Positions 19,814-34,800 of a DNA stretch of 64,000 bases are shown here, one piece after another. The stretch's first letter is position 1. Every line of letters starts with the position of its first letter. The translations under genes and the position numbers were made by a program. Under the pieces are notes generated by a model that saw only the letters and a list, made by a program, of their open reading frames with translations, did no database searches and was not told the DNA's origin. Source of the stretch: Nemertoderma westbladi (Eukaryota > Xenacoelomorpha > Nemertodermatida > Nemertodermatidae); assembly GCA_032718475.1 (NCBI GenBank), contig JAUCBJ010009107.1:62001-126000 (forward strand), in the 5' to 3' direction.

Positions 19814-22800
19814 GTTAGTATTTGTACCTCTCAGCATAGTCTACGCGTTCCCCTATGTACTCGCCTTTACTACTGATTCTATTGGTTAGTATTTGTACCT
19901 CTCAGCATTGTCAACGCGTTCCCCTATGTACTCGCCTTTACTACTGATTCTATTGGTTAGTATTTGTACCTCTCAGCATTGTCTGCGCGTTCCCCTATGT
20001 ACTCGCCTTTACTACTGATTCTATTGGTTAGTATTTCTACCTCTCAGCATTGTCTGCGCGTTCCCCTATGTACTCGCCTTTACTACTGATTCTATTGGTT
20101 AGTATTTGTACCTCTCAGCATTGTCAACGCGTTCCCCTATGTACTCGCCTTTACTACTGATTCTATTGGTTAGTATTTGTACCTCTCAGCATTGTCTGCG
20201 CGTTCCCCTATGTACTCGCCTTTACTACTGATTCTATTGGTTAGTATTTGTACCTCTCAGCATTGTCTGCGCGTTCCCCTATGTACTCGCCTTTACTACT
20301 GATTCTATTGGTTAGTATTTGTACCTCTCAGCATTGTCTGCGCGTTCCCCTATGTACTCGCCTTTACTACTGATTCTATTGGTTAGTATTTGTACCTCTC
20401 AGCATTGTCTGCGCGTTCCCCTATGTACTCGCCTTTACTACTGATTCTATTGGTTAGTATTTGTACCTCTCAGCATTGTCTGCGCGTTCCCCTATGTACT
20501 CGCCTTTACTACTGATTCTATTGGTTAGTATTTGTACCTCTCAGCATTGTCTGCGCGTTCCCCTATGTACTCGCCTTTACTACTGATTCTATTGGTTAGT
20601 ATTTGTACCTCTCAGCATTGTCTGCGCGTTCCCCTATGTACTCGCCTTTACTACTGATTCTATTGGTTAGTATTTGTACCTCTCAGCATTGTCTGCGCGT
20701 TCCCCTATGTACTCGCCTTTACTACTGATTCTATTGGTTAGTATTTGTACCTCTCAGCATTGTCTGCGCGTTCCCCTATGTACTCGCCTTTACTACTGAT
20801 TCTATTGGTTAGTATTTGTACCTCTCAGCATTGTCTGCGCGTTCCCCTGTGTACTCGCCTTTACTACTGATTCTATTGGTTAGTATTTGTACCTCTCAGC
20901 ATTGTCTGCGCGTTCCCCTATGTACTCGCCTTTACTACTGATTCTATTGGTTAGTATTTGTAGCTCTCAGCATTGTCTGCGCGTTCCCCTATGTACTCGC
21001 CTTTACTACTGATTCTATTGGTTAGTATTTGTAGCTCTCAGCATTGTCTGCGCGTTCCCCTATGTACTCGCCTTTACTACTGATTCTATTGGTTAGTATT
21101 TGTACCTCTCAGCATTGTCTGCGCGTTCCCCTGTGTACTCGCCTTTACTACTGATTCTATTGGTTAGTATTTGTACCTCTCAGCATTGTCTACGCGTTCC
21201 CCTATGTACTCGCCTTTACTACTGATTCTATTGGTTAGTATTTGTACCTCTCAGCATTGTCTGCGCGTTCCCCTATGTACTCGCCTTTACTACTGATTCT
21301 ATTGGTTAGTATTTGTACCTCTCAGCATTGTCTGCGCGTTCCCCTATGTACTCGCCTTTACTACTGATTCTATTGGTTAGTATTTGTACCTCTCAGCATT
21401 GTCTGCGCGTTCCCCTATGTACTCGCCTTTACTACTGATTCTATTGGTTAGTATTTGTACCTCTCAGCATTGTCTGCGCGTTCCCCTATGTACTCGCCTT
21501 TACTACTGATTCTATTGGTTAGTATTTGTACCTCTCAGCATTGTCTGCGCGTTCCCCTATGTACTCGCCTTTACTACTGATTCTATTGGTTAGTATTTGT
21601 ACCTCTCAGCATTGTCTGCGCGTTCCCCTATGTACTCGCCTTTACTACTGATTCTATTGGTTAGTATTTGTACCTCTCAGCATTGTCTGCGCGTTCCCCT
21701 ATGTACTCGCCTTTACTACTGATTCTATTGGTTAGTATTTGTACCTCTCAGCATTGTCTGCGCGTTCCCCTATGTACTCGCCTTTACTACTGATTCTATT
21801 GGTTAGTATTTGTACCTCTCAGCATTGTCTGCGCGTTCCCCTATGTACTCGCCTTTACTACTGATTCTATTGGTTAGTATTTGTACCTCTCAGCATTGTC
21901 TGCGCGTTCCCCTATGTACTCGCCTTTACTACTGATTCTATTGGTTAGTATTTGTACCTCTCAGCATTGTCTGCGCGTTCCCCTATGTACTCGCCTTTAC
22001 TACTGATTCTATTGGTTAGTATTTGTACCTCTCAGCATTGTCTACGCGTTCCCCTATGTACTCGCCTTTGCTACTGATTCTATTGGTTAGTATTTGTACC
22101 TCTCAGCGTTGTCTGCGCGTTCCCCTATGTACTCGCCTTTACTACTGATTCTATTGGTTAGTATTTGTACCTCTCAGCATTGTCTGCGCGTTCCCCTATG
22201 TACTCGCCTTTACTACTGATTCTATTGGTTAGTATTTGTACCTCTCAGCATTGTCTGCGCGTTCCCCTATGTACTCGCCTTTACTACTGATTCTATTGGT
22301 TAGTATTTGTACCTCTCAGCATTGTCTGCGCGTTCCCCTATGTACTCGCCTTTACTACTGATTCTATTGGTTAGTATTTGTACCTCTCAGCATTGTCTGC
22401 GCGTTCCCCTATGTACTCGCCTTTACTACTGATTCTATTGGTTAGTATTTGTACCTCTCAGCATTGTCTGCGCGTTCCCCTATGTACTCGCCTTTACTAC
22501 TGATTCTATTGGTTAGTATTTGTACCTCTCAGCATTGTCTGCGCGTTCCCCTATGTACTCGCCTTTACTACTGATTCTATTGGTTAGTATTTGTACCTCT
22601 CAGCATTGTCAACGCGTTCCCCTATGTACTCGCCTTTACTACTGATTCTATTGGTTAGTATTTGTACCTCTCAGCATTGTCTGCGCGTTCCCCTATGTAC
22701 TCGCCTTTACTACTGATTCTATTGGTTAGTATTTGTACCTCTCAGCATTGTCTGCGCGTTCCCCTATGTACTCGCCTTTACTACTGATTCTATTGGTTAG

Positions 22801-25800
22801 TATTTGTACCTCTCAGCATTGTCTGCGCGTTCCCCTATGTACTCGCCTTTACTACTGATTCTATTGGTTAGTATTTGTACCTCTCAGCATTGTCTGCGCG
22901 TTCCCCTATGTACTCGCCTTTACTACTGATTCTATTGGTTAGTATTTGTACCTCTCAGCATTGTCTGCGCGTTCCCCTATGTACTCGCCTTTACTACTGA
23001 TTCTATTGGTTAGTATTTGTACCTCTCAGCATTGTCTGCGCGTTCCCCTATGTACTCGCCTTTACTACTGATTCTATTGGTTAGTATTTGTACCTCTCAG
23101 CATTGTCTGCGCGTTCCCCTATGTACTCGCCTTTACTACTGATTCTATTGGTTAGTATTTGTACCTCTCAGCATTGTCTGCGCGTTCCCCTATGTACTCG
23201 CCTTTACTACTGATTCTATTGGTTAGTATTTGTACCTCTCAGCATTGTCTGCGCGTTCCCCTATGTACTCGCCTTTGCTACTGATTCTATTGGTTAGTAT
23301 TTGTACCTCTCAGCATTGTCTACGCGTTCCCCTATGTACTCGCCTTTACTACTGATTCTATTGGTTAGTATTTGTACCTCTCAGCATTGTCTACGCGTTC
23401 CCCTATGTACTCGCCTTTGCTACTGATTCTATTGGTTAGTATTTGTACCTCTCAGCATTGTCTACGCGTTCCCCTATGTACTCGCCTTTGCTACTGATTC
23501 TATTGGTTAGTATTTGTACCTCTCAGCATTGTCTACGCGTTCCCCTATGTACTCGCCTTTGCTACTGATTCTATTGGTTAGTATTTGTACCTCTCAGCGT
23601 TGTCTGCGCGTTCCCCTATGTACTCGCCTTTACTACTGATTCTATTGGTTAGTATTTGTACCTCTCAGCATTGTCTGCGCGTTCCCCTATGTACTCGCCT
23701 TTACTACTGATTCTATTGGTTAGTATTTCTACCTCTCAGCATTGTCTGCGCGTTCCCCTATGTACTCGCCTTTGCTACTGATTCTATTGGTTAGTATTTG
23801 TACCTCTCAGCATTGTCAACGCGTTCCCCTATGTACTCGCCTTTACTACTGATTCTATTGGTTAGTATTTGTACCTCTCAGCATTGTCTGCGCGTTCCCC
23901 TATGTACTCGCCTTTACTACTGATTCTATTGGTTAGTATTTGTACCTCTCAGCATTGTCTGCGCGTTCCCCTATGTACTCGCCTTTACTACTGATTCTAT
24001 TGGTTAGTATTTGTACCTCTCAGCATTGTCTGCGCGTTCCCCTATGTACTCGCCTTTACTACTGATTCTATTGGTTAGTATTTGTACTTCTCAGCATTGT
24101 CAACGCGTTCCCCTATGTACTCGCCTTTACTACTGATTCTATTGGTTAGTATTTGTACTTCTCAGCATTGTCAACGCGTTCCCCTATGTACTCGCCTTTA
24201 CTACTGATTCTATTGGTTAGTATTTGTACCTCTCAGCATTGTCTGCGCGTTCCCCTATGTACTCGCCTTTACTACTGATTCTATTGGTTAGTATTTGTAC
24301 CTCTCAGCATTGTCTGCGCGTTCCCCTATGTACTCGCCTTTACTACTGATTCTATTGGTTAGTATTTGTACCTCTCAGCATTGTATGCGCGTTCCCCTAT
24401 GTACTCGCCTTTACTACTGATTCTATTGGTTAGTATTTGTACCTCTCAGCATTGTCTGCGCGTTCCCCTATGTACTCGCCTTTACTACTGATTCTATTGG
24501 TTAGTATTTGTACCTCTCAGCATAGTCTGCGCGTTCCCCTATGTACTCGCCTTTACTACTGATTCTATTGGTTAGTATTTGTACCTCTCAGCATAGTCTG
24601 CGCGTTCCCCTGTGTACTCGCCTTTACTACTGATTCTATTGGTTAGTATTTGTACCTCTCAGCATTGTCTGTGCGTTCCCCTATGTACTCGCCTTTACTA
24701 CTGATTCTATTGGTTAGTATTTGTACCTCTCAGCATTGTCTGCGCGTTCCCCTATGTACTCGCCTTTACTACTGATTCTATTGGTTAGTATTTGTACCTC
24801 TCAGCATTGTCTGCGCGTTCCCCTATGTACTCGCCTTTACTACTGATTCTATTGGTTAGTATTTGTACCTCTCAGCATTGTCTGCGCGTTCCCCTATGTA
24901 CTCGCCTTTACTACTGATTCTATTGGTTAGTATTTGTACCTCTCAGCATTGTCTGCGCGTTCCCCTATGTACTCGCCTTTACTACTGATTCTATTGGTTA
25001 GTATTTGTACCTCTCAGCATTGTCTGCGCGTTCCCCTATGTACTCGCCTTTACTACTGATTCTATTGGTTAGTATTTGTACCTCTCAGCATTGTCTGCGC
25101 GTTCCCCTATGTACTCGCCTTTACTACTGATTCTATTGGTTAGTATTTGTACCTCTCAGCATTGTCTGCGCGTTCCCCTATGTACTCGCCTTTACTACTG
25201 ATTCTATTGGTTAGTATTTGTACCTCTCAGCATTGTCTGCGCGTTCCCCTATGTACTCGCCTTTACTACTGATTCTATTGGTTAGTATTTGTACCTCTCA
25301 GCATTGTCTGCGCGTTCCCCTATGTACTCGCCTTTACTACTGATTCTATTGGTTAGTATTTGTACCTCTCAGCATTGTCTGCGCGTTCCCCTATGTACTC
25401 GCCTTTACTACTGATTCTATTGGTTAGTATTTGTACCTCTCAGCATTGTCTGCGCGTTCCCCTATGTACTCGCCTTTACTACTGATTCTATTGGTTAGTA
25501 TTTGTACCTCTCAGCATTGTCTGCGCGTTCCCCTGTGTACTCGCCTTTACTACTGATTCTATTGGTTAGTATTTGTACCTCTCAGCATTGTCTGCGCGTT
25601 CCCCTATGTACTCGCCTTTACTACTGATTCTATTGGTTAGTATTTGTACCTCTCAGCATTGTCTGCGCGTTCCCCTATGTACTCGCCTTTACTACTGATT
25701 CTATTGGTTAGTATTTGTACCTCTCAGCATTGTCTGCGCGTTCCCCTATGTACTCGCCTTTACTACTGATTCTATTGGTTAGTATTTGTACCTTTCAGCA

Positions 25801-28800
25801 TTGTCTGCGCGTTCCCCTGTGTACTCGCCTTTACTACTGATTCTATTGGTTAGTATTTGTACCTCTCAGCATTGTCAACGCGTTCCCCTATGTACTCGCC
25901 TTTACTACTGATTCTATTGGTTAGTATTTGTACCTCTCAGCATTGTCTGCGCGTTCCCCTATGTACTCGCCTTTACTACTGATTCTATTGGTTAGTATTT
26001 GTACCTCTCAGCATTGTCTGCGCGTTCCCCTATGTACTCGCCTTTACTACTGATTCTATTGGTTAGTATTTGTACCTTTCAGCATTGTCTGCGCGTTCCC
26101 CTGTGTACTCGCCTTTACTACTGATTCTATTGGTTAGTATTTGTACCTCTCAGCATTGTCAGCGCGTTCCCCTATGTACTCGCCTTTACTACTGATTCTA
26201 TTGGTTAGTATTTGTACCTCTCAGCATTGTCTGCGCGTTCCCCTATGTACTCGCCTTTACTACTGATTCTATTGGTTAGTATTTGTACCTCTCAGCATTG
26301 TCTGCGCGTTCCCCTGTGTACTCGCCTTTACTACTGATTCTATTGGTTAGTATTTGTACCTCTCAGCATTGTCAGCGCGTTCCCCTATGTACTCGCCTTT
26401 ACTACTGATTCTATTGGTTAGTATTTGTACCTCTCAGCATTGTCTGCGCGTTCCCCTATGTACTCGCCTTTACTACTGATTCTATTGGTTAGTATTTGTA
26501 CCTCTCAGCATTGTCTGCGCGTTCCCCTATGTACTCGCCTTTACTACTGATTCTATTGGTTAGTATTTGTACCTCTCAGCATTGTCTGCGCGTTCCCCTA
26601 TGTACTCGCCTTTACTACTGATTCTATTGGTTAGTATTTGTACCTTTCAGCATTGTCTGCGCGTTCCCCTGTGTACTCGCCTTTACTACTGATTCTATTG
26701 GTTAGTATTTGTACCTCTCAGCATTGTCTGCGCGTTCCCCTATGTACTCGCCTTTACTACTGATTCTATTGGTTAGTATTTGTACCTCTCAGCATTGTCT
26801 GCGCGTTCCCCTATGTACTCGCCTTTACTACTGATTCTATTGGTTAGTATTTGTACCTCTCAGCATTGTCTGCGCGTTCCCCTATGTACTCGCCTTTACT
26901 ACTGATTCTATTGGTTAGTATTTGTACCTCTCAGCATTGTCTGCGCGTTCCCCTATGTACTCGCCTTTACTACTGATTCTATTGGTTAGTATTTGTACCT
27001 CTCAGCATTGTCTGCGCGTTCCCCTATGTACTCGCCTTTACTACTGATTCTATTGGTTAGTATTTGTACCTCTCAGCATTGTCTGCGCGTTCCCCTATGT
27101 ACTCGCCTTTACTACTGATTCTATTGGTTAGTATTTGTACCTCTCAGCATTGTCTGCGCGTTCCCCTATGTACTCGCCTTTACTACTGATTCTATTGGTT
27201 AGTATTTGTACCTCTCAGCATTGTCTGCGCGTTCCCCTATGTACTCGCCTTTACTACTGATTCTATTGGTTAGTATTTGTACCTCTCAGCATTGTCTGCG
27301 CGTTCCCCTATGTACTCGCCTTTACTACTGATTCTATTGGTTAGTATTTGTACCTCTCAGCATTGTCTGCGCGTTCCCCTATGTACTCGCCTTTACTACT
27401 GATTCTATTGGTTAGTATTTGTACCTCTCAGCATTGTCTGCGCGTTCCCCTATGTACTCGCCTTTACTACTGATTCTATTGGTTAGTATTTGTACCTCTC
27501 AGCATTGTCTGCGCGTTCCCCTATGTACTCGCCTTTACTACTGATTCTATTGGTTAGTATTTGTACCTCTCAGCATTGTCTGCGCGTTCCCCTATGTACT
27601 CGCCTTTACTACTGATTCTATTGGTTAGTATTTGTACCTCTCAGCATTGTCTGCGCGTTCCCCTATGTACTCGCCTTTACTACTGATTCTATTGGTTAGT
27701 ATTTGTACCTCTCAGCATTGTCTGCGCGTTCCCCTATGTACTCGCCTTTACTACTGATTCTATTGGTTAGTATTTGTACCTCTCAGCATTGTCTGCGCGT
27801 TCCCCTATGTACTCGCCTTTACTACTGATTCTATTGGTTAGTATTTGTACCTCTCAGCATTGTCTGCGCGTTCCCCTATGTACTCGCCTTTACTACTGAT
27901 TCTATTGGTTAGTATTTGTACCTCTCAGCATTGTCTGCGCGTTCCCCTATGTACTCGCCTTTACTACTGATTCTATTGGTTAGTATTTGTACCTCTCAGC
28001 ATTGTCTGCGCGTTCCCCTATGTACTCGCCTTTACTACTGATTCTATTGGTTAGTATTTGTACCTCTCAGCATTGTCTGCGCGTTCCCCTATGTACTCGC
28101 CTTTACTACTGATTCTATTGGTTAGTATTTGTACCTCTCAGCATTGTCTGCGCGTTCCCCTATGTACTCGCCTTTACTACTGATTCTATTGGTTAGTATT
28201 TGTACCTCTCAGCATTGTCTGCGCGTTCCCCTATGTACTCGCCTTTACTACTGATTCTATTGGTTAGTATTTGTACCTCTCAGCATTGTCTGCGCGTTCC
28301 CCTATGTACTCGCCTTTACTACTGATTCTATTGGTTAGTATTTGTACCTCTCAGCATTGTCTGCGCGTTCCCCTATGTACTCGCCTTTACTACTGATTCT
28401 ATTGGTTAGTATTTGTACCTCTCAGCATTGTCTGCGCGTTCCCCTATGTACTCGCCTTTACTACTGATTCTATTGGTTAGTATTTGTACCTCTCAGCATT
28501 GTCTGCGCGTTCCCCTATGTACTCGCCTTTACTACTGATTCTATTGGTTAGTATTTGTACCTCTCAGCATTGTCTGCGCGTTCCCCTATGTACTCGCCTT
28601 TACTACTGATTCTATTGGTTAGTATTTGTACCTCTCAGCATTGTCTGCGCGTTCCCCTATGTACTCGCCTTTACTACTGATTCTATTGGTTAGTATTTGT
28701 ACCTCTCAGCATTGTCTGCGCGTTCCCCTATGTACTCGCCTTTACTACTGATTCTATTGGTTAGTATTTGTACCTCTCAGCATTGTCTGCGCGTTCCCCT

Positions 28801-31800
28801 ATGTACTCGCCTTTACTACTGATTCTATTGGTTAGTATTTGTACCTCTCAGCATTGTCTGCGCGTTCCCCTATGTACTCGCCTTTACTACTGATTCTATT
28901 GGTTAGTATTTGTACCTCTCAGCATTGTCTGCGCGTTCCCCTATGTACTCGCCTTTACTACTGATTCTATTGGTTAGTATTTGTACCTCTCAGCATTGTC
29001 TGCGCGTTCCCCTATGTACTCGCCTTTACTACTGATTCTATTGGTTAGTATTTGTACCTCTCAGCATTGTCTGCGCGTTCCCCTATGTACTCGCCTTTAC
29101 TACTGATTCTATTGGTTAGTATTTGTACCTCTCAGCATTGTCTGCGCGTTCCCCTATGTACTCGCCTTTACTACTGATTCTATTGGTTAGTATTTGTACC
29201 TCTCAGCATTGTCTGCGCGTTCCCCTATGTACTCGCCTTTACTACTGATTCTATTGGTTAGTATTTGTACCTCTCAGCATTGTCTGCGCGTTCCCCTATG
29301 TACTCGCCTTTACTACTGATTCTATTGGTTAGTATTTGTACCTCTCAGCATTGTCTGCGCGTTCCCCTATGTACTCGCCTTTACTACTGATTCTATTGGT
29401 TAGTATTTGTACCTCTCAGCATTGTCTGCGCGTTCCCCTATGTACTCGCCTTTACTACTGATTCTATTGGTTAGTATTTGTACCTCTCAGCATTGTCTGC
29501 GCGTTCCCCTATGTACTCGCCTTTACTACTGATTCTATTGGTTAGTATTTGTACCTCTCAGCATTGTCTGCGCGTTCCCCTATGTACTCGCCTTTACTAC
29601 TGATTCTATTGGTTAGTATTTGTACCTCTCAGCATTGTCTGCGCGTTCCCCTATGTACTCGCCTTTACTACTGATTCTATTGGTTAGTATTTGTACCTCT
29701 CAGCATTGTCTGCGCGTTCCCCTATGTACTCGCCTTTACTACTGATTCTATTGGTTAGTATTTGTACCTCTCAGCATTGTCTGCGCGTTCCCCTATGTAC
29801 TCGCCTTTACTACTGATTCTATTGGTTAGTATTTGTACCTCTCAGCATTGTCTGCGCGTTCCCCTATGTACTCGCCTTTACTACTGATTCTATTGGTTAG
29901 TATTTGTACCTCTCAGCATTGTCTGCGCGTTCCCCTATGTACTCGCCTTTACTACTGATTCTATTGGTTAGTATTTGTACCTCTCAGCATTGTCTGCGCG
30001 TTCCCCTATGTACTCGCCTTTACTACTGATTCTATTGGTTAGTATTTGTACCTCTCAGCATTGTCTGCGCGTTCCCCTATGTACTCGCCTTTACTACTGA
30101 TTCTATTGGTTAGTATTTGTACCTCTCAGCATTGTCTGCGCGTTCCCCTATGTACTCGCCTTTACTACTGATTCTATTGGTTAGTATTTGTACCTCTCAG
30201 CATTGTCTGCGCGTTCCCCTATGTACTCGCCTTTACTACTGATTCTATTGGTTAGTATTTGTACCTCTCAGCATTGTCTGCGCGTTCCCCTATGTACTCG
30301 CCTTTACTACTGATTCTATTGGTTAGTATTTGTACCTCTCAGCATTGTCTGCGCGTTCCCCTATGTACTCGCCTTTACTACTGATTCTATTGGTTAGTAT
30401 TTGTACCTCTCAGCATTGTCTGCGCGTTCCCCTATGTACTCGCCTTTACTACTGATTCTATTGGTTAGTATTTGTACCTCTCAGCATTGTCTGCGCGTTC
30501 CCCTATGTACTCGCCTTTACTACTGATTCTATTGGTTAGTATTTGTACCTCTCAGCATTGTCTGCGCGTTCCCCTATGTACTCGCCTTTACTACTGATTC
30601 TATTGGTTAGTATTTGTACCTCTCAGCATTGTCTGCGCGTTCCCCTATGTACTCGCCTTTACTACTGATTCTATTGGTTAGTATTTGTACCTCTCAGCAT
30701 TGTCTGCGCGTTCCCCTATGTACTCGCCTTTACTACTGATTCTATTGGTTAGTATTTGTACCTCTCAGCATTGTCTGCGCGTTCCCCTATGTACTCGCCT
30801 TTACTACTGATTCTATTGGTTAGTATTTGTACCTCTCAGCATTGTCTGCGCGTTCCCCTATGTACTCGCCTTTACTACTGATTCTATTGGTTAGTATTTG
30901 TACCTCTCAGCATTGTCTGCGCGTTCCCCTATGTACTCGCCTTTACTACTGATTCTATTGGTTAGTATTTGTACCTCTCAGCATTGTCTGCGCGTTCCCC
31001 TATGTACTCGCCTTTACTACTGATTCTATTGGTTAGTATTTGTACCTCTCAGCATTGTCTGCGCGTTCCCCTATGTACTCGCCTTTACTACTGATTCTAT
31101 TGGTTAGTATTTGTACCTCTCAGCATTGTCTGCGCGTTCCCCTATGTACTCGCCTTTACTACTGATTCTATTGGTTAGTATTTGTACCTCTCAGCATTGT
31201 CTGCGCGTTCCCCTATGTACTCGCCTTTACTACTGATTCTATTGGTTAGTATTTGTACCTCTCAGCATTGTCTGCGCGTTCCCCTATGTACTCGCCTTTA
31301 CTACTGATTCTATTGGTTAGTATTTGTACCTCTCAGCATTGTCTGCGCGTTCCCCTATGTACTCGCCTTTACTACTGATTCTATTGGTTAGTATTTGTAC
31401 CTCTCAGCATTGTCTGCGCGTTCCCCTATGTACTCGCCTTTACTACTGATTCTATTGGTTAGTATTTGTACCTCTCAGCATTGTCTGCGCGTTCCCCTAT
31501 GTACTCGCCTTTACTACTGATTCTATTGGTTAGTATTTGTACCTCTCAGCATTGTCTGCGCGTTCCCCTATGTACTCGCCTTTACTACTGATTCTATTGG
31601 TTAGTATTTGTACCTCTCAGCATTGTCTGCGCGTTCCCCTATGTACTCGCCTTTACTACTGATTCTATTGGTTAGTATTTGTACCTCTCAGCATTGTCTG
31701 CGCGTTCCCCTATGTACTCGCCTTTACTACTGATTCTATTGGTTAGTATTTGTACCTCTCAGCATTGTCTGCGCGTTCCCCTATGTACTCGCCTTTACTA

Positions 31801-34800
31801 CTGATTCTATTGGTTAGTATTTGTACCTCTCAGCATTGTCTGCGCGTTCCCCTGTGTACTCGCCTTTACTACTGATTCTATTGGTTAGTATTTGTACCTC
31901 TCAGCATTGTCTACGCGTTCCCCTATGTACTCGCCTTTACTACTGATTCTATTGGTTAGTATTTGTACCTCTCAGCATTGTCTGCGCGTTCCCCTATGTA
32001 CTCGCCTTTACTACTGATTCTATTGGTTAGTATTTGTACCTCTCAGCATTGTCTGCGCGTTCCCCTATGTACTCGCCTTTACTACTGATTCTATTGGTTA
32101 GTATTTGTACCTCTCAGCATTGTCTGCGCGTTCCCCTATGTACTCGCCTTTACTACTGATTCTATTGGTTAGTATTTGTACCTCTCAGCATTGTCAACGC
32201 GTTCCCCTATGTACTCGCCTTTACTACTGATTCTATTGGTTAGTATTTGTACCTCTCAGCATTGTCTGCGCGTTCCCCTATGTACTCGCCTTTACTACTG
32301 ATTCTATTGGTTAGTATTTGTACCTCTCAGCATTGTCTGCGCGTTCCCCTATGTACTCGCCTTTACTACTGATTCTATTGGTTAGTATTTGTACCTCTCA
32401 GCATTGTCTGCGCGTTCCCCTATGTACTCGCCTTTACTACTGATTCTATTGGTTAGTATTTGTACCTCTCAGCATTGTCTGCGCGTTCCCCTATGTACTC
32501 GCCTTTACTACTGATTCTATTGGTTAGTATTTGTACCTCTCAGCATTGTCTGCGCGTTCCCCTATGTACTCGCCTTTACTACTGATTCTATTGGTTAGTA
32601 TTTGTACCTCTCAGCATTGTCTGCGCGTTCCCCTATGTACTCGCCTTTACTACTGATTCTATTGGTTAGTATTTGTACCTCTCAGCATTGTCTGCGCGTT
32701 CCCCTATGTACTCGCCTTTACTACTGATTCTATTGGTTAGTATTTGTACCTCTCAGCATTGTCTGCGCGTTCCCCTATGTACTCGCCTTTACTACTGATT
32801 CTATTGGTTAGTATTTGTACCTCTCAGCATTGTCTGCGCGTTCCCCTATGTACTCGCCTTTACTACTGATTCTATTGGTTAGTATTTGTACCTCTCAGCA
32901 TTGTCTGCGCGTTCCCCTATGTACTCGCCTTTACTACTGATTCTATTGGTTAGTATTTGTACCTCTCAGCATTGTCTGCGCGTTCCCCTATGTACTCGCC
33001 TTTACTACTGATTCTATTGGTTAGTATTTGTACCTCTCAGCATTGTCTGCGCGTTCCCCTATGTACTCGCCTTTACTACTGATTCTATTGGTTAGTATTT
33101 GTACCTCTCAGCATTGTCTGCGCGTTCCCCTATGTACTCGCCTTTACTACTGATTCTATTGGTTAGTATTTGTACCTCTCAGCATTGTCTGCGCGTTCCC
33201 CTATGTACTCGCCTTTACTACTGATTCTATTGGTTAGTATTTGTACCTCTCAGCATTGTCTGCGCGTTCCCCTATGTACTCGCCTTTACTACTGATTCTA
33301 TTGGTTAGTATTTGTACCTCTCAGCATTGTCTGCGCGTTCCCCTATGTACTCGCCTTTACTACTGATTCTATTGGTTAGTATTTGTACCTCTCAGCATTG
33401 TCTGCGCGTTCCCCTATGTACTCGCCTTTACTACTGATTCTATTGGTTAGTATTTGTACCTCTCAGCATTGTCTGCGCGTTCCCCTATGTACTCGCCTTT
33501 ACTACTGATTCTATTGGTTAGTATTTGTACCTCTCAGCATTGTCTGCGCGTTCCCCTATGTACTCGCCTTTACTACTGATTCTATTGGTTAGTATTTGTA
33601 CCTCTCAGCATTGTCTGCGCGTTCCCCTATGTACTCGCCTTTACTACTGATTCTATTGGTTAGTATTTGTACCTCTCAGCATTGTCTGCGCGTTCCCCTA
33701 TGTACTCGCCTTTACTACTGATTCTATTGGTTAGTATTTGTACCTCTCAGCATTGTCTGCGCGTTCCCCTATGTACTCGCCTTTACTACTGATTCTATTG
33801 GTTAGTATTTGTACCTCTCAGCATTGTCTGCGCGTTCCCCTATGTACTCGCCTTTACTACTGATTCTATTGGTTAGTATTTGTACCTCTCAGCATTGTCT
33901 GCGCGTTCCCCTATGTACTCGCCTTTACTACTGATTCTATTGGTTAGTATTTGTACCTCTCAGCATTGTCTGCGCGTTCCCCTATGTACTCGCCTTTACT
34001 ACTGATTCTATTGGTTAGTATTTGTACCTCTCAGCATTGTCTGCGCGTTCCCCTATGTACTCGCCTTTACTACTGATTCTATTGGTTAGTATTTGTACCT
34101 CTCAGCATTGTCTGCGCGTTCCCCTATGTACTCGCCTTTACTACTGATTCTATTGGTTAGTATTTGTACCTCTCAGCATTGTCTGCGCGTTCCCCTATGT
34201 ACTCGCCTTTACTACTGATTCTATTGGTTAGTATTTGTACCTCTCAGCATTGTCTGCGCGTTCCCCTATGTACTCGCCTTTGCTACTGATTCTATTGGTT
34301 AGTATTTGTACCTCTCAGCATTGTCTGCGCGTTCCCCTATGTACTCGCCTTTACTACTGATTCTATTGGTTAGTATTTGTACCTCTCAGCATTGTCTGCG
34401 CGTTCCCCTATGTACTCGCCTTTACTACTGATTCTATTGGTTAGTATTTGTACCTCTCAGCATTGTCTGCGCGTTCCCCTATGTACTCGCCTTTACTACT
34501 GATTCTATTGGTTAGTATTTGTACCTCTCAGCATTGTCTACGCGTTCCCCTATGTACTCGCCTTTACTACTGATTCTATTGGTTAGTATTTGTACCTCTC
34601 AGCATTGTCTGCGCGTTCCCCTATGTACTCGCCTTTACTACTGATTCTATTGGTTAGTATTTGTACCTCTCAGCATTGTCTGCGCGTTCCCCTATGTACT
34701 CGCCTTTACTACTGATTCTATTGGTTAGTATTTGTACCTCTCAGCATTGTCTGCGCGTTCCCCTATGTACTCGCCTTTACTACTGATTCTATTGGTTAGT